From contig NZ_QBKG01000001.1 in NCBI RefSeq assembly GCF_003054025.1, forward strand, positions 372,001 to 436,000: a DNA stretch of 64,000 nt, written 5' to 3'. Position numbers and translations under genes: made by a program. Positions 51,775-60,953 of the stretch are shown one piece after another (the first letter of the stretch is position 1; each line of letters begins with the position of its first letter). Below the pieces are notes generated by a model, which was not told where the DNA came from, did no database searches, and saw only the letters and a list, made by a program, of their open reading frames with translations. Origin of the DNA: Capnocytophaga leadbetteri (lineage in GTDB: Bacteria; Bacteroidota; Bacteroidia; Flavobacteriales; Flavobacteriaceae).

Positions 51775-53436
51775 TTAAAACTGGAAATATATAAACGGTT
51801 GAATGTCGGTAGAATACGCCTGATAACAGATAAGCACTACTACTAAGGTTATAGCTACTTTCACTGTGTAATGACTTTGGGCAAATACGTACTCTATATA
51901 ATCTTTCCAACGTTGTGGCAACCAATGGGTGATATACCCAATAACGATGATAGCCAGAGGTATATTATTGTGCCTTATGATGCTCATTACCGAATCCCAG
52001 TCCATATTATGGGCTACTTGTGCAAACCACTGATTCACTCCCTCCATATCATTACTGCGGAAGAAAATACGGGTAAAAGTGATAAACGAAAAGGTAAAAA
52101 GTATCTTCCAAGCTCTTGCCACCCAAGAGGTACTATTCTCATACGGACTTACTTTGCGCCAATATTTATAGGCAATTACCCCCAAGCCATTGAGTCCACC
52201 CCAAATAGCGAACTTCCACGCAGCTCCGTGCCATAGCCCCCCGATGAGCATTGTCAGCATTATATTGATGTTGGTAGTGAGATACCGCTCAAAAGGTTTG
52301 TAGAAAAACGCCACTACTGACCCTATGATTAATAGCGAACCAGTTATGAGGGTAAAGGTGAGATTGCCAATAGCGACCACTAATATCACTACGAAGATGA
52401 GCGAGAATACAAAGGTACCCAAGGTACTATTCCGATTGCCCCCTAGAGGTATGTATAGATAATCTTTTAGCCACGTAGAGAGTGAGATGTGCCAGCGCTT
52501 CCAGAAATCGCCGCAGTTGAGCGCTTTGTAAGGAGAGTTAAAATTCACAGGCAGCTTAAAGCCTAAGAGCAAAGCCACCCCTATAGCAATATCAGTATAA
52601 CCAGAGAAGTCGCCGTAAATCTGTAGCGAATAGCCTATCAGAGCCAATAGGTTCATAAAACCTGTGTGCATAGCAGGGGCATCAAATACTTTATCGAGGA
52701 AGTGCATTGCTATAAAGTCAGCAAAAATCATCTTCTTGATAAGCCCTTTCAGAATGAGGAAAATAGCCTTGTTAAACTCTTCTTTGCTAACAACTGTTTT
52801 CTTTAGAATCTGTGGCACAAACTCTTCGGCTCTCACTATAGGCCCTGCTACTAACTGAGGAAAGAAGCTTACATAAAAACCAAAATCCAACATTGATTTC
52901 AGTGGAGCTATCTTCTTTCGGTAAATATCTACTGTATAACTGATGGTCTGAAACGTATAAAACGAGATACCTACTGGCAGTATAATATCGTCAACGCTGA
53001 AGTACCCCTTATAATTGAAGCCATTAGCCCAATAAGCTAAATAGTTGAATGTTTGGTGGTGAGTCTGAAAGAGAACGTTATAGGTATCAGTGAAGAAATA
53101 AGCGTATTTAAAATACGAAAGTACTAATAAGTTCAGACAGACACTTATTGTTACCGCTATTTTGCGGCGTAGTTCCTCTTGATGTTGGTCGATGTAATGC
53201 CCTAAATAGAAGTCGGTGACAGTGCTAAATACTAATAATAAGACGAATAAACCACTGGCTTTGTAATAGAAATAGAAGCTGGCTATCAGTAAAAAGAGAT
53301 TTCGCAAGTGTCTTCGTTTGTATATAAGCGCAAAAACCGCATACACCAAAGCGAAGAATATCCAAAAGTCTATTCGCACAAAGGTGAGCGGGTGTTGTGG
53401 GTCAAAGGTAAAGAAATTATTAAAAAAATCTGTCAT
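51775..53436 (-). CDS. MBOAT-family membrane O-acyltransferase (AlgI-like)
   Basis: A 553-residue integral membrane protein with about ten spans. RWHISLSTWLKDYLYIPLGGNR and LIGGLWHGAAWKFAIWGGLNG hold the conserved MBOAT histidine region. It moves acyl (usually acetyl) groups across the inner membrane to an extracytoplasmic partner. The partner is likely the SGNH protein encoded just upstream (gap 2 bases). The acceptor could be a surface polysaccharide or peptidoglycan. Confidence 0.88.
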   Translation of the reverse strand: MTDFFNNFFTFDPQHPLTFVRIDFWIFFALVYAVFALIYKRRHLRNLFLLIASFYFYYKASGLFVLLLVFSTVTDFYLGHYIDQHQEELRRKIAVTISVCLNLLVLSYFKYAYFFTDTYNVLFQTHHQTFNYLAYWANGFNYKGYFSVDDIILPVGISFYTFQTISYTVDIYRKKIAPLKSMLDFGFYVSFFPQLVAGPIVRAEEFVPQILKKTVVSKEEFNKAIFLILKGLIKKMIFADFIAMHFLDKVFDAPAMHTGFMNLLALIGYSLQIYGDFSGYTDIAIGVALLLGFKLPVNFNSPYKALNCGDFWKRWHISLSTWLKDYLYIPLGGNRNSTLGTFVFSLIFVVILVVAIGNLTFTLITGSLLIIGSVVAFFYKPFERYLTTNINIMLTMLIGGLWHGAAWKFAIWGGLNGLGVIAYKYWRKVSPYENSTSWVARAWKILFTFSFITFTRIFFRSNDMEGVNQWFAQVAHNMDWDSVMSIIRHNNIPLAIIVIGYITHWLPQRWKDYIEYVFAQSHYTVKVAITLVVVLICYQAYSTDIQPFIYFQF

Positions 53437-53438
53437 AA

Positions 53439-54896
53439 TTATTCCACTGAGGCAAGGTCGTTATGTAGGCACTGATAAAACACTTCTGATATAAGTTTGG
53501 TACCTTTTGGACTAAAATGTACGTAATCTGAGGCGGCCATTCCTTGTTTTACCCAAGAAATCATTGAGTTTTCACCACCCATAGCTTCGTACATACTAAA
53601 GTAAGCTACATCATTCTTCATACATTCTTCTTTCATCAGGTCGTTGAGCTTAGGTAGGAAAGGATAAGTGAGTCGTTGCCCATTGCGCGAGGTGGTCATA
53701 TCACCAGGGCCTAACAGCATAAACATAGCGTTAGGGTTAGCGCGTTTTACCCATTTCATATTGAATATTAGCCCCTCTACGTATTCTCTTAACTGCTGGT
53801 CTGTCTTCATATAGGGGATAGTATTCCCTCCGTATTGGAATATGAAAAGGTCGGGCTGACGGTCTACTGACATTTGTCGGTAGTTCTCATAATTCATACG
53901 CGTAAAGATGCGTCCTGCCTCGCCTCGCATCGCCACATTATCCATGCGTACACCTGTGTCGGCATCGAGGGTAACCCCATAAAAATCAGGACTTACACGT
54001 GCTTCTAATTCTATTTTGAGCTCTTTAGGTGTAGTAGCAAAATTTAGCTTGTAGTTGTGGTATTTGCCATCTGAAATAAGGCTATCTGTTTTGATAATAT
54101 TGCCGTTTTCATATACTTTTATCTTCACCTTCCCCATTGCATTACCGTAGTGCAAGCCAAATTTAGTATAGTGTTGCAATCGTGCATACGATTTAGCTGA
54201 AGGTTTTATAGTAAAAGTAGCTTTACTCACCGGTAGTCCGGTAGTATCTTTGGCATAATTAGTAAAACGCGAGTAGGTAGCAAATAGTCCATACATATCG
54301 TGCCCTACCTTGCGACGCTGTTTGCGGTCGAAAAAGGCGTAACGCACCCAATTGCCCGAGGTGGTTATATCTATACTATTTTGGTTATACACCACTTTTA
54401 TAGGGAAGAAACCAGGGCCTCCACCATTGAAAGCAAGTTGTAGTCTGTTGCGCACATAGCCAGTGATGCGGTCGCCTTCTATTTGCGAGTCGCCGTAGTG
54501 TACTATTTGGCAAACTCCTTGTCTGAGCTTGTTTTTCAAACGTTTAATATAGTCTATACGGTTGCCGGGGTAATATATTTTGCCCTCTACATTGCTCTCT
54601 AACTTATGTAGACTGTCATTGGCAATAGTGTCATTCGTTGCCAGTTTGTCAGTCTTTTCATCTACAATAGTATTGGTCTCTTTGATGAGCTCATTTAGCT
54701 TGTTGTTTTCTTTCTCTTTTGATTTAAACAGCATCCCCAATATATCGGGGGTAGGATACCGTAGCATAGTGTTGCCAAAGGATATACCCTCTCGCACCGT
54801 ACCGCTATCGGTGATGTGATAACTGCTAAAGAGCGTCATTGTAAAAAGGGCTACAAGTACGCCTATGATAAAAAATAAAATTTTCTTAGGGTGCAT
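53439..54896 (-). CDS. Membrane-anchored SGNH-type acyl esterase/transferase
   Basis: A 485-residue protein with an N-terminal anchor (ILFFIIGVLVALFTMTLF) and a periplasmic part. HYGDSQIEGDRITGYV gives block I Ser, FQYGGNTIPY gives the Asn block, and SDYVHFSPKG supplies D-x-x-H. A carbohydrate-binding-like beta stretch lies at about residues 200-320. The partner of the MBOAT protein, it would transfer or remove acetyl groups on an extracytoplasmic glycan. It lies 4 bases from the ABC-F gene. Confidence 0.78.
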   Translation of the reverse strand: MHPKKILFFIIGVLVALFTMTLFSSYHITDSGTVREGISFGNTMLRYPTPDILGMLFKSKEKENNKLNELIKETNTIVDEKTDKLATNDTIANDSLHKLESNVEGKIYYPGNRIDYIKRLKNKLRQGVCQIVHYGDSQIEGDRITGYVRNRLQLAFNGGGPGFFPIKVVYNQNSIDITTSGNWVRYAFFDRKQRRKVGHDMYGLFATYSRFTNYAKDTTGLPVSKATFTIKPSAKSYARLQHYTKFGLHYGNAMGKVKIKVYENGNIIKTDSLISDGKYHNYKLNFATTPKELKIELEARVSPDFYGVTLDADTGVRMDNVAMRGEAGRIFTRMNYENYRQMSVDRQPDLFIFQYGGNTIPYMKTDQQLREYVEGLIFNMKWVKRANPNAMFMLLGPGDMTTSRNGQRLTYPFLPKLNDLMKEECMKNDVAYFSMYEAMGGENSMISWVKQGMAASDYVHFSPKGTKLISEVFYQCLHNDLASVE

Positions 54897-54900
54897 ATCG

Positions 54901-56790
54901 TTAGCTCATTAGGTTTTCCCATTCAGTCATCAGTTCCTCCAGCATTTTCTTTTTCTGTTCGTATTCTTTATAATAATCATTGCTTTGTACTCCCTGCCCC
55001 ATCTGCACATCCATCTGTTTTAGTTCCTCTTCGAGGGCAGCAATTTGGTTTTCTATCTTATTGAGCTTGTTTTGGGCTGCTTTCTGCTGTTTTTGTTGCT
55101 CAAAACTTAGCTTTTCAGCACTTGCAGCTGCTTTAGTAGGGGCAGAGACCGTTTCTTTTTGCTGCTCCATCTCTCTAAAGTTAGCTACGGCACGTTGTTC
55201 TAAGTAGAAATCTATATCGCCGAGATATTCTTTTATGTTCTTATTCTTAAATTCGTATACTTTATCAGTTAGCCCTTGCAAGAAATCACGGTCGTGCGAC
55301 ACGATAATGAGCGTACCTTCAAACTGCTGTAGGGCTTTCTTTAGCACATTCTTCGATTTGATGTCTAAGTGGTTAGTAGGCTCGTCCATTACTAACACGT
55401 TGAAGTCTGAGAGCAACATTTTAGCCAAAGCTAATCGGTTGCGCTCGCCTCCTGATAGTACTTTCACTTTCTTGTCTACCTCATCGCCTCTGAAGAGAAA
55501 AGAACCAAGTATATCGCGTATTTTCATACGGTTAGTGTCATCGGCGGCGTGGTACATAGTATCGAGTACTGTCAGCTCACCGTCTAAATAGTCGGCTTGG
55601 TTCTGAGCGAAATACCCTAACTGTACATTGTGCCCTAACTTAATAATGCCTTGGTAGTTGGTTTCGCCTATAATCATTTTGGCAAGGGTCGTTTTTCCTT
55701 GTCCGTTTTGTCCTACAAAAGCTATCTTGCTGCCTCGTTCTACTAACAGACTCACGTGGCTTAGCACCTCTTTTTCGCCGTAGCTCTTCGATACATCGTC
55801 TATCTCCAATACCACTTTACCGGGGGTAACCGATACGGGGAAGCGCACATTCATCACAGCATTGTCTTCTTCGTCTACCTCTATGCGATCTATTTTGTCG
55901 AGTTTTTTGATAAGAGATTGTGCCATAGAGGCTTTAGAAGCCTTAGCACGGAACTTTTCTATCAACTTCTCTGTTTGTTGTATCTTTTTCTCCTGATTTT
56001 TCTGCGAAGCGAGCTGTTGTTCGCGTATTTCTTGCCTAAGTTCTAAAAACTTGCTGTAAGGTTTGGGGTAATCGTATATTTTGCCTACCGAAATCTCTAT
56101 GGTACGGTTGGTTACATTGTCTAAAAACATCTTATCGTGCGAAACGATTACCACAGCGCCACTATAAGTAGTTAGGAATTGCTCTAACCATATAATCGAT
56201 TCGATATCTAAGTGGTTAGTGGGCTCGTCCAGCAGCAAGATGTCATTGTTTTGCAATAGCAATTTAGCCAACTCTATACGCATACGCCAGCCACCCGAAA
56301 AGCTATCCGTTAGCTTGTCGAAATCACTGCGCTGAAAGCCTAACCCCAAGAGTACTTTTTCGGTCTCGCCTTGGTAAAGGTAGCCCCCGATAAGGTCGAA
56401 GCGGTGGGTATAATCGCTTAGCATATCTAGTAGATTGTGATAACTTTCGCTCTCGTAGTCGGTGCGCGTTTCTATTTGGTGGTGTATATCGTCTAACTTT
56501 TGCTCTAATGTTTTGATTTCGCCAAAAGCCTGATAGGCTTCCTCTAGAATAGTACGCCCTTTTACGAAGTCGATATCTTGCTTTAGGAAGCCGATGCGCA
56601 CATCTTTGTCAGCTGCTATAGTGCCAGAGTCTGGTTTTAGCTCACGCGAAAGCAGTTTGAGCATAGTTGATTTACCTGCTCCATTTTTGCCGATAAGCCC
56701 TACACGGTCGCCCGCATTGAGCATAAAAGCTACCTCTTCAAAAAGGTATTCGCCTTGAAAAGAAACAGATAAGTTATGAACGTTAAGCAT
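54901..56790 (-). CDS. ABC-F family ATPase (Uup/EttA-like)
   Basis: A 629-residue protein with two ATP-binding cassettes and no membrane spans. The first has GLIGKNGAGKSTMLKLL and SFSGGWRMRIELAKLL, DEPTNHLDI. The second has AFVGQNGQGKTTLAKMI, LSGGERNRLALAKML and DEPTNHLD. The linker (residues about 240-320) is helical, and a C-terminal coiled coil (QQKAAQNKLNKIENQIAALEEEL) resembles that of Uup/YdiF. It acts on the ribosome as a translation factor. Antibiotic resistance cannot be judged by sequence. It heads the three-gene operon with its own promoter. Confidence 0.92.
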   Translation of the reverse strand: MLNVHNLSVSFQGEYLFEEVAFMLNAGDRVGLIGKNGAGKSTMLKLLSRELKPDSGTIAADKDVRIGFLKQDIDFVKGRTILEEAYQAFGEIKTLEQKLDDIHHQIETRTDYESESYHNLLDMLSDYTHRFDLIGGYLYQGETEKVLLGLGFQRSDFDKLTDSFSGGWRMRIELAKLLLQNNDILLLDEPTNHLDIESIIWLEQFLTTYSGAVVIVSHDKMFLDNVTNRTIEISVGKIYDYPKPYSKFLELRQEIREQQLASQKNQEKKIQQTEKLIEKFRAKASKASMAQSLIKKLDKIDRIEVDEEDNAVMNVRFPVSVTPGKVVLEIDDVSKSYGEKEVLSHVSLLVERGSKIAFVGQNGQGKTTLAKMIIGETNYQGIIKLGHNVQLGYFAQNQADYLDGELTVLDTMYHAADDTNRMKIRDILGSFLFRGDEVDKKVKVLSGGERNRLALAKMLLSDFNVLVMDEPTNHLDIKSKNVLKKALQQFEGTLIIVSHDRDFLQGLTDKVYEFKNKNIKEYLGDIDFYLEQRAVANFREMEQQKETVSAPTKAAASAEKLSFEQQKQQKAAQNKLNKIENQIAALEEELKQMDVQMGQGVQSNDYYKEYEQKKKMLEELMTEWENLMS

Positions 56791-56821
56791 AGAAACTAAT
56801 TACAATATTACAAAAACGCGG

Positions 56822-56851
56822 CAAAGATACAAAACAATTGACAATTGACAA
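56822..56851 (-). promoter_or_regulatory. Promoter for the ABC-F operon
   Basis: On the minus strand TATCTTTG (56822-56829) is preceded by TTG (56849-56851) 19 bases upstream. It is embedded in the TTGACAATTGACAATT repeat. Confidence 0.65.
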
Positions 56852-56853
56852 TT
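56838..56853. repeat. TTGACAATTGACAATT tandem word
   Basis: Two TTGACAAT octamers lie in the intergenic region; a similar word (AATTGACAATTGATAATTAAC) recurs at 58121-58140. Confidence 0.5.
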
Positions 56854-56887
56854 CAAAAAACAAAATTCATAACTCAAAAATCAAAAA

Positions 56888-58114
56888 TTACAAGGCTTCA
56901 CTGATAAGATAGCCTCCTGTCCAAGCGTTTTGGAAATTAAAACCACCCGTAACAGCATCAATGTCTAGCACTTCACCTGCTAAGTAAAGATGCTTAAATA
57001 GCTTGCTCTGATAGGTTTTGAAGTCTATTTCTGAGAGTTTCACTCCGCCTGCTGTTACGAATTCTTCTTTGAAGGTGTTTTTGCCAGTAATACTAAAGCG
57101 ACTTTGGGTCAGTGCTTTAGCTAACTGTTGTAGTTGAGATTTATTGAGTGATGCCCATTGCTGAGCAGAGGCAACTCCGGCACTTTCTAATAAGGCTTCC
57201 CATAGGCGTTTGGGTAGCTGAAATAGGGTAATGCTTTGCACTGCTTTGCGTCCGTGCCTCTGTTTGCAATCTTGTAGTAGCAGGAGTACCTCGTCATAAC
57301 TAAGGGCTTGCTCATCAGCTGTTGCAAAATTGACTTCCATAAGGCACTGATAGTTTAATGAGGCTAACACTCTTGCCCCCCAAGCTGAAGCGCGCAATAC
57401 AGCAGGGCCGCTAAAGCCTTTGTGGGTGAAGAGTAGCGGTGCTCTTTCGCTTATCTGAAGAAATTCGCCTTTTTGAGAGAAAAGCTGTACTGTAGCGGTT
57501 ACGGCTATACCCGAAAGAGTTGTAGCCCATTCGGTAGCCGTCTGAAAGGTAAAGAGCGAAGGCACAGGGGGTACTATAGTATGCCCTAAATCGGCTAAGA
57601 GCTGCCATATTTTGGGGTTACTACCTGTAGCGATAACAAGCCGTTTTGCCATAAAAGTACGGTTAGCAGTGCGCACTTGCCACCCTTGCTCACTTGGGGT
57701 GATGGCTTGTACATTCTGTTGGGTGAATAGCTCTATACTTTCCTGGGCTATGGCTTTCAGAAAGCAATTTATGATACTTTCTGAACTATCTGAAGCCGGA
57801 AATACGCGTCCATCATCTTCTGTTTTTAGGGGGACACCGTGCGCCTCAAACCACTCCATCACATCGCCGCACATAAACCGGTGAAACGGACTGAGGAGTT
57901 CTTTATAACCACGCGGATAGTTACGCACTAATTCAGCAGGAGTAAAAGTAGCATTGGTGAGGTTGCAACGGCCGCCCCCCGAAATGCGTACTTTTTGTAG
58001 TACCTCTTTGCTTTTCTCGAGAATCGCTATGCTGAAATCGGGATGCTTTTCAGCAGCATTGATAGCAGTAAAAAAGCCCGCAGCCCCACCGCCTATAATC
58101 AAAAGGTCGTACAT
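56888..58114 (-). CDS. HI0933/BaiN-like FAD-dependent flavoprotein
   Basis: A 408-residue flavoprotein. The FAD-binding GGGAAGFFTAINAAE starts at residue about 8. KVRISGGGRCNLTN, characteristic of the HI0933 (YhiN/BaiN) family, lies at about 45. The C-terminal EVLDIDAVTGGFNFQNAWTGGYL closes the FAD site. The family reduces double bonds or acts as a quinone or steroid-type reductase in a few studied members; the substrate here is unknown. It is separate from the PepSY genes by a terminator. Confidence 0.88.
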   Translation of the reverse strand: MYDLLIIGGGAAGFFTAINAAEKHPDFSIAILEKSKEVLQKVRISGGGRCNLTNATFTPAELVRNYPRGYKELLSPFHRFMCGDVMEWFEAHGVPLKTEDDGRVFPASDSSESIINCFLKAIAQESIELFTQQNVQAITPSEQGWQVRTANRTFMAKRLVIATGSNPKIWQLLADLGHTIVPPVPSLFTFQTATEWATTLSGIAVTATVQLFSQKGEFLQISERAPLLFTHKGFSGPAVLRASAWGARVLASLNYQCLMEVNFATADEQALSYDEVLLLLQDCKQRHGRKAVQSITLFQLPKRLWEALLESAGVASAQQWASLNKSQLQQLAKALTQSRFSITGKNTFKEEFVTAGGVKLSEIDFKTYQSKLFKHLYLAGEVLDIDAVTGGFNFQNAWTGGYLISEAL

Positions 58115-58149
58115 AAAATAATTGACAATTGATAATTAACAAAAAGAAA

Positions 58150-58187
58150 CTTTGCCAAAGTCTTTCCTAAAAAACACTTTGGCAAAG
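58150..58187 (-). terminator. Rho-independent terminator after the PepSY-like genes
   Basis: The arms CTTTGCCAAAGT and ACTTTGGCAAAG (12 bp perfect) on the minus strand precede TTTCTTTTTG. Confidence 0.8.
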
Positions 58188-58203
58188 CTTATTCAAAAGA
58201 ATT

Positions 58204-58638
58204 TTACTTTACTTCTATAAAGTTAAAATTATCGTCAAATTTTAGTTTTTGTCCATCAGTAACTTTTACTTTGTAAGTTTTTTTGGAGATACTGTGTGAT
58301 ATTTCTTTGACAGATTCAAAGGGGAAAGTGGCAGTTACGTGAGCTAATATTTTCTCAGGAACTACGTGATCAGGCACCTTTCCTGTATGTGCTTTTATCT
58401 CTTTCCAATCACCTTCGCCGTTAAACTCTATTTCAAGCCCATCTTTGAAGATAACAGAGAATTCTTCATCTTTATAATCGACATCTTTCCATACTGAATT
58501 GATGTCGGCTACTAAAAAGTGTTGCCGTACAAAGTTGATTGCATCAGCAGGTAGTTCGTTAAAATCTACTTTTCTGTCTTGTGCTGTAGCTACTTGTAGC
58601 GAAAAAGCAGCTAAGATAGCAAATACTATTTTTTTCAT
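58204..58638 (-). CDS. PepSY-like periplasmic protein, copy 3
   Basis: A 144-residue protein with a signal peptide (MKKIVFAILAAFSLQVATAQ). Two PepSY-like/DUF2874 units are visible: DINSVWKDVDYKDEEFSVIFKDGLEIEFNGEGDWKEI and the later SVKEISHSISKKTYKVKVTDG. The same pattern W-(D)...V.F.DG.E.EF...GDWKE occurs in the two neighbours upstream. It is periplasmic, perhaps an inhibitor or metal-linked sensor. ATG 58638 is chosen for the signal peptide. Confidence 0.8.
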   Translation of the reverse strand: MKKIVFAILAAFSLQVATAQDRKVDFNELPADAINFVRQHFLVADINSVWKDVDYKDEEFSVIFKDGLEIEFNGEGDWKEIKAHTGKVPDHVVPEKILAHVTATFPFESVKEISHSISKKTYKVKVTDGQKLKFDDNFNFIEVK

Positions 58639-58639
58639 A

Positions 58640-59086
58640 TTAGTCATCTATTTTTAAAAATTTACCATTCAAATTAAAATCTAAGTCCAATCCGTTAGAG
58701 AGGCTTACCTCATATTTTCTTCTTTCTTTCTGAATTTCTTTGATGAGGACATTAGGATAATTTTTGTGTACGTATTTGCTTATTTTAGCAGGTACTATTT
58801 TAGCAGGTACAGCTCCGTTGCGCGCTTTTACTTCTTTCCAGTCGCCATTAGCACGAAATTCTACTTCAGTGCCATCGGCAAAGAGTACGGTGTAATCTTC
58901 TACTCTACCATTTTCATTGTCTTGCCATACTGAAACGATGTTATTGGGAGAAAAGTTCTGATTGATAAATGTTTGTGCACTAGCAGGCAGTGACTGAACA
59001 GGTATCAATCCGTCTTCTTGAGCATTAGCTACCCCAAAAGCAAATAGGGCAAAAGCTACAGTTGATAATTTTTTTAATGTATTCAT
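58640..59086 (-). CDS. PepSY-like periplasmic protein, copy 2
   Basis: A 148-residue protein with a signal peptide (MNTLKKLSTVAFALFAFGVANAQ). The units NIVSVWQDNENGRVEDYTVLFADGTEVEFRANGDWKEV and VLIKEIQKERRKYEVSLSNGLDLDF match PepSY-like repeats. A -7 element on the minus strand at 59124-59131 supports ATG 59086 over an upstream start. It lies 1 base from copy 3, so the two are co-transcribed. Confidence 0.8.
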   Translation of the reverse strand: MNTLKKLSTVAFALFAFGVANAQEDGLIPVQSLPASAQTFINQNFSPNNIVSVWQDNENGRVEDYTVLFADGTEVEFRANGDWKEVKARNGAVPAKIVPAKISKYVHKNYPNVLIKEIQKERRKYEVSLSNGLDLDFNLNGKFLKIDD

Positions 59087-59123
59087 TTTATTATTATTTA
59101 TTTGATACAATTTTTTTTGAAAG

Positions 59124-59131
59124 CAAAAGTA
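59124..59131 (-). promoter_or_regulatory. -7 element for the PepSY-like copy 2-3 operon
   Basis: The minus strand reads TACTTTTG, 38 bases before ATG 59086. Confidence 0.5.
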
Positions 59132-59141
59132 ATGCCATTTT

Positions 59142-59537
59142 TTAATAATTACCTATAGGGTCGCCTGCTTTATTGAAAAACAAAGCACTTTTAGAACCTA
59201 CAATTTCTACTTTATAGCCTATGTTAGTCTTGCTAATCGCTTCAATGATGAAAGAGCGTTCAGCAGCATAATCGGCTATTTTCTTAGGGAAGAAATCAGT
59301 TGGGATACTATTGCCGTCTTCGGCTTCTACTTTTTGCCAATCGCCGTTTTCAGCAAATTCTATTTCGGTGCGATCTTTCAGTTTAACTGAATAGCCATTC
59401 GTATCACTCTCGCGCTCTACTTCTTGCACCGTTGTATGCGCAAAATAAGTGCTGATAAAATTGTTGGCTGACTGAGGTAGCGAAGTACAAGCTGTTAGCC
59501 CGCAAACCATAAGGGTCATTAATAAGATTTTCTTCAT
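59142..59537 (-). CDS. PepSY-like lipoprotein, copy 1
   Basis: A 131-residue lipoprotein with lipobox LTAC (Cys17). The PepSY-like unit is TVQEVERESDTNGYSVKLKDRTEIEFAENGDWQKVEA, and the family tail IGYKVEIVGSKSALFFNKAG follows. It is the only one of the three that carries a lipobox, so it is membrane anchored while the two others are soluble. Confidence 0.75.
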   Translation of the reverse strand: MKKILLMTLMVCGLTACTSLPQSANNFISTYFAHTTVQEVERESDTNGYSVKLKDRTEIEFAENGDWQKVEAEDGNSIPTDFFPKKIADYAAERSFIIEAISKTNIGYKVEIVGSKSALFFNKAGDPIGNY

Positions 59538-59563
59538 AAATGTATACGTTAATTTTAAAGTTA

Positions 59564-60238
59564 CTAATCTGCTAATTTGCTAATTATCTTTCCGTCTACC
59601 ATTACTAACTTTCTATCAGCCATAGCTGCTAATTCCTCATTATGGGTTACGATTACGAAAGTCTGGTTAAACTCTTTTCTGAGCTGAAAAAACAGTTGAT
59701 GTAGATGCTCTGCACTCTCAGAGTCGAGGTTGCCACTGGGTTCGTCAGCAAATACTACATCGGGCTGGTTTATCAAGGCTCGAGCTACCGATACTCGCTG
59801 CTGTTCGCCCCCCGAAAGGGCATTAGGCTTATGATGGGCTCTTGCCCCCAAATGCAGAAAGTCTAATAACTCCATAGCGCGCTTTTCAGCTTCTTTTTTG
59901 CCAACCCCTTTGATAAAGGCAGGAATACAAATGTTCTCTAAAGCTGTAAATTCGGGCAAGAGTTGGTGAAACTGAAAGATAAAACCTATATGCTCATTGC
60001 GGAATTTAGCAAGGTTTTTAGACGAAAGAGCTAATATGTCTGTACCGTTGATACGCAGTGAGGCTTCAGTATTAGCATCTGGACTGTCTAAGGTGCCTAA
60101 AATGTGCAGCAAGGTAGTCTTTCCTGCCCCTGAGGCTCCTACTATCGATACTATTTCAGCTTTTGCTACCTCTACCGATACGCCTTTGAGCACTTCCAAC
60201 GTTTTATAGGTTTTGTGTATGTTAGTGGCTTCAATCAT
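59564..60238 (-). CDS. lolD: ABC transporter ATP-binding protein, LolD type
   Basis: A 224-residue ATPase. Walker A is GASGAGKTT (about 34-42). The signature [15 protein letters not shown] and [11 protein letters not shown] form the LolD/MacB pattern. [18 protein letters not shown] is the Q-loop region. It likely energises lipoprotein release (LolCDE) or a MacB-type exporter; the membrane subunit is not adjacent. Its C-terminus (KIISKLAD) is encoded by the ATTAGCAAATTAGCAGATTAG word that recurs elsewhere. It overlaps the Smr gene by one base. Confidence 0.85.
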   Translation of the reverse strand: MIEATNIHKTYKTLEVLKGVSVEVAKAEIVSIVGASGAGKTTLLHILGTLDSPDANTEASLRINGTDILALSSKNLAKFRNEHIGFIFQFHQLLPEFTALENICIPAFIKGVGKKEAEKRAMELLDFLHLGARAHHKPNALSGGEQQRVSVARALINQPDVVFADEPSGNLDSESAEHLHQLFFQLRKEFNQTFVIVTHNEELAAMADRKLVMVDGKIISKLAD

Positions 60239-60804
60239 TATTTTGCTTTTTGGTAGATATACACTTCGGTGGCGCCCACCCCATATTTGGCATATTCGGC
60301 ATCATAGAAAGTAACATTAGAATAGCGACCCAACAGAAACTCTAATTCGGTGCGCAACACTCCTTCGCCTACCCCGTGAATGAACACTACCCGCTGAATG
60401 CGCTGAGCGATAGCGAACTCTAATTGGCGACGTGCTGTTTCGAGTTGAAGGGTAAGCATATCATAATTGGTCATATTCCTTGTAGAATCAACTAATTGTT
60501 CGATGTGCAAATCTACCTCCATTGGGGGTATGGACTTTTCGCGCTTGGTAAGGGGTGCTTTCTGACGTCTTTTAGGGAGCACATCTTTTCTGAGGCTTTC
60601 CTCATCTATCGTAGCAAAAGCACTTTTTATAGGCACTTCCTCACTGATAACCACTACTTCGTCGGCGCGAAAGCTAAGCTCAAAACCTTCGGTGCTGAGC
60701 ATTGTTACCTCTTGTGGCGTAACGCGCACTACGTGTCCTTTTATGGTGTCGTCTAATACTTCTATGTAATCTCCTATATTCACTAATTTGCTAATTGTCT
60801 TCAT
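60238..60804 (-). CDS. Smr-domain protein (DUF2027-type)
   Basis: A 188-residue protein. An N-terminal beta domain ([19 protein letters not shown]) resembles DUF2027. The C-terminal Smr domain ([40 protein letters not shown]) contains the D-L-H and H-G-x-G motifs of the MutS2-type nuclease/nickase fold. It may cleave RNA or DNA. The first codons (MKTISKLVN) contain the ATTAGCAAATTAG word. It is coupled to lolD (1 base) and to the small membrane gene (14 bases). Confidence 0.85.
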   Translation of the reverse strand: MKTISKLVNIGDYIEVLDDTIKGHVVRVTPQEVTMLSTEGFELSFRADEVVVISEEVPIKSAFATIDEESLRKDVLPKRRQKAPLTKREKSIPPMEVDLHIEQLVDSTRNMTNYDMLTLQLETARRQLEFAIAQRIQRVVFIHGVGEGVLRTELEFLLGRYSNVTFYDAEYAKYGVGATEVYIYQKAK

Positions 60805-60949
60805 TTTTAGAGGATAAACCTCTTGATACGAGATAGACCCCAGCCATTAGCAAGGAAACCCCTACTACTAATAGCACTTGGTCGTACTCCGGAAAAAGAT
60901 ACCGCGATAAGGCTACCGCAATACCTGCTATCATCAATGCGTATTTCAT
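60791..60949 (-). CDS. 52-residue two-span membrane protein
   Basis: It starts at ATG 60949, four bases after the pncB stop, and ends at TAG 60791-60793. The protein has two hydrophobic segments, MKYALMIAGIAVALSRYLF and VLLVVGVSLLMAGVYLVS, separated by PEYDQ, plus a polar tail ([10 protein letters not shown]). The tight spacing to pncB and the 14-base overlap with the smr gene support a real gene. No homologue is known to me, and the function is unknown. Confidence 0.6.
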   Translation of the reverse strand: MKYALMIAGIAVALSRYLFPEYDQVLLVVGVSLLMAGVYLVSRGLSSKNEDN

Positions 60950-60953
60950 AAGA

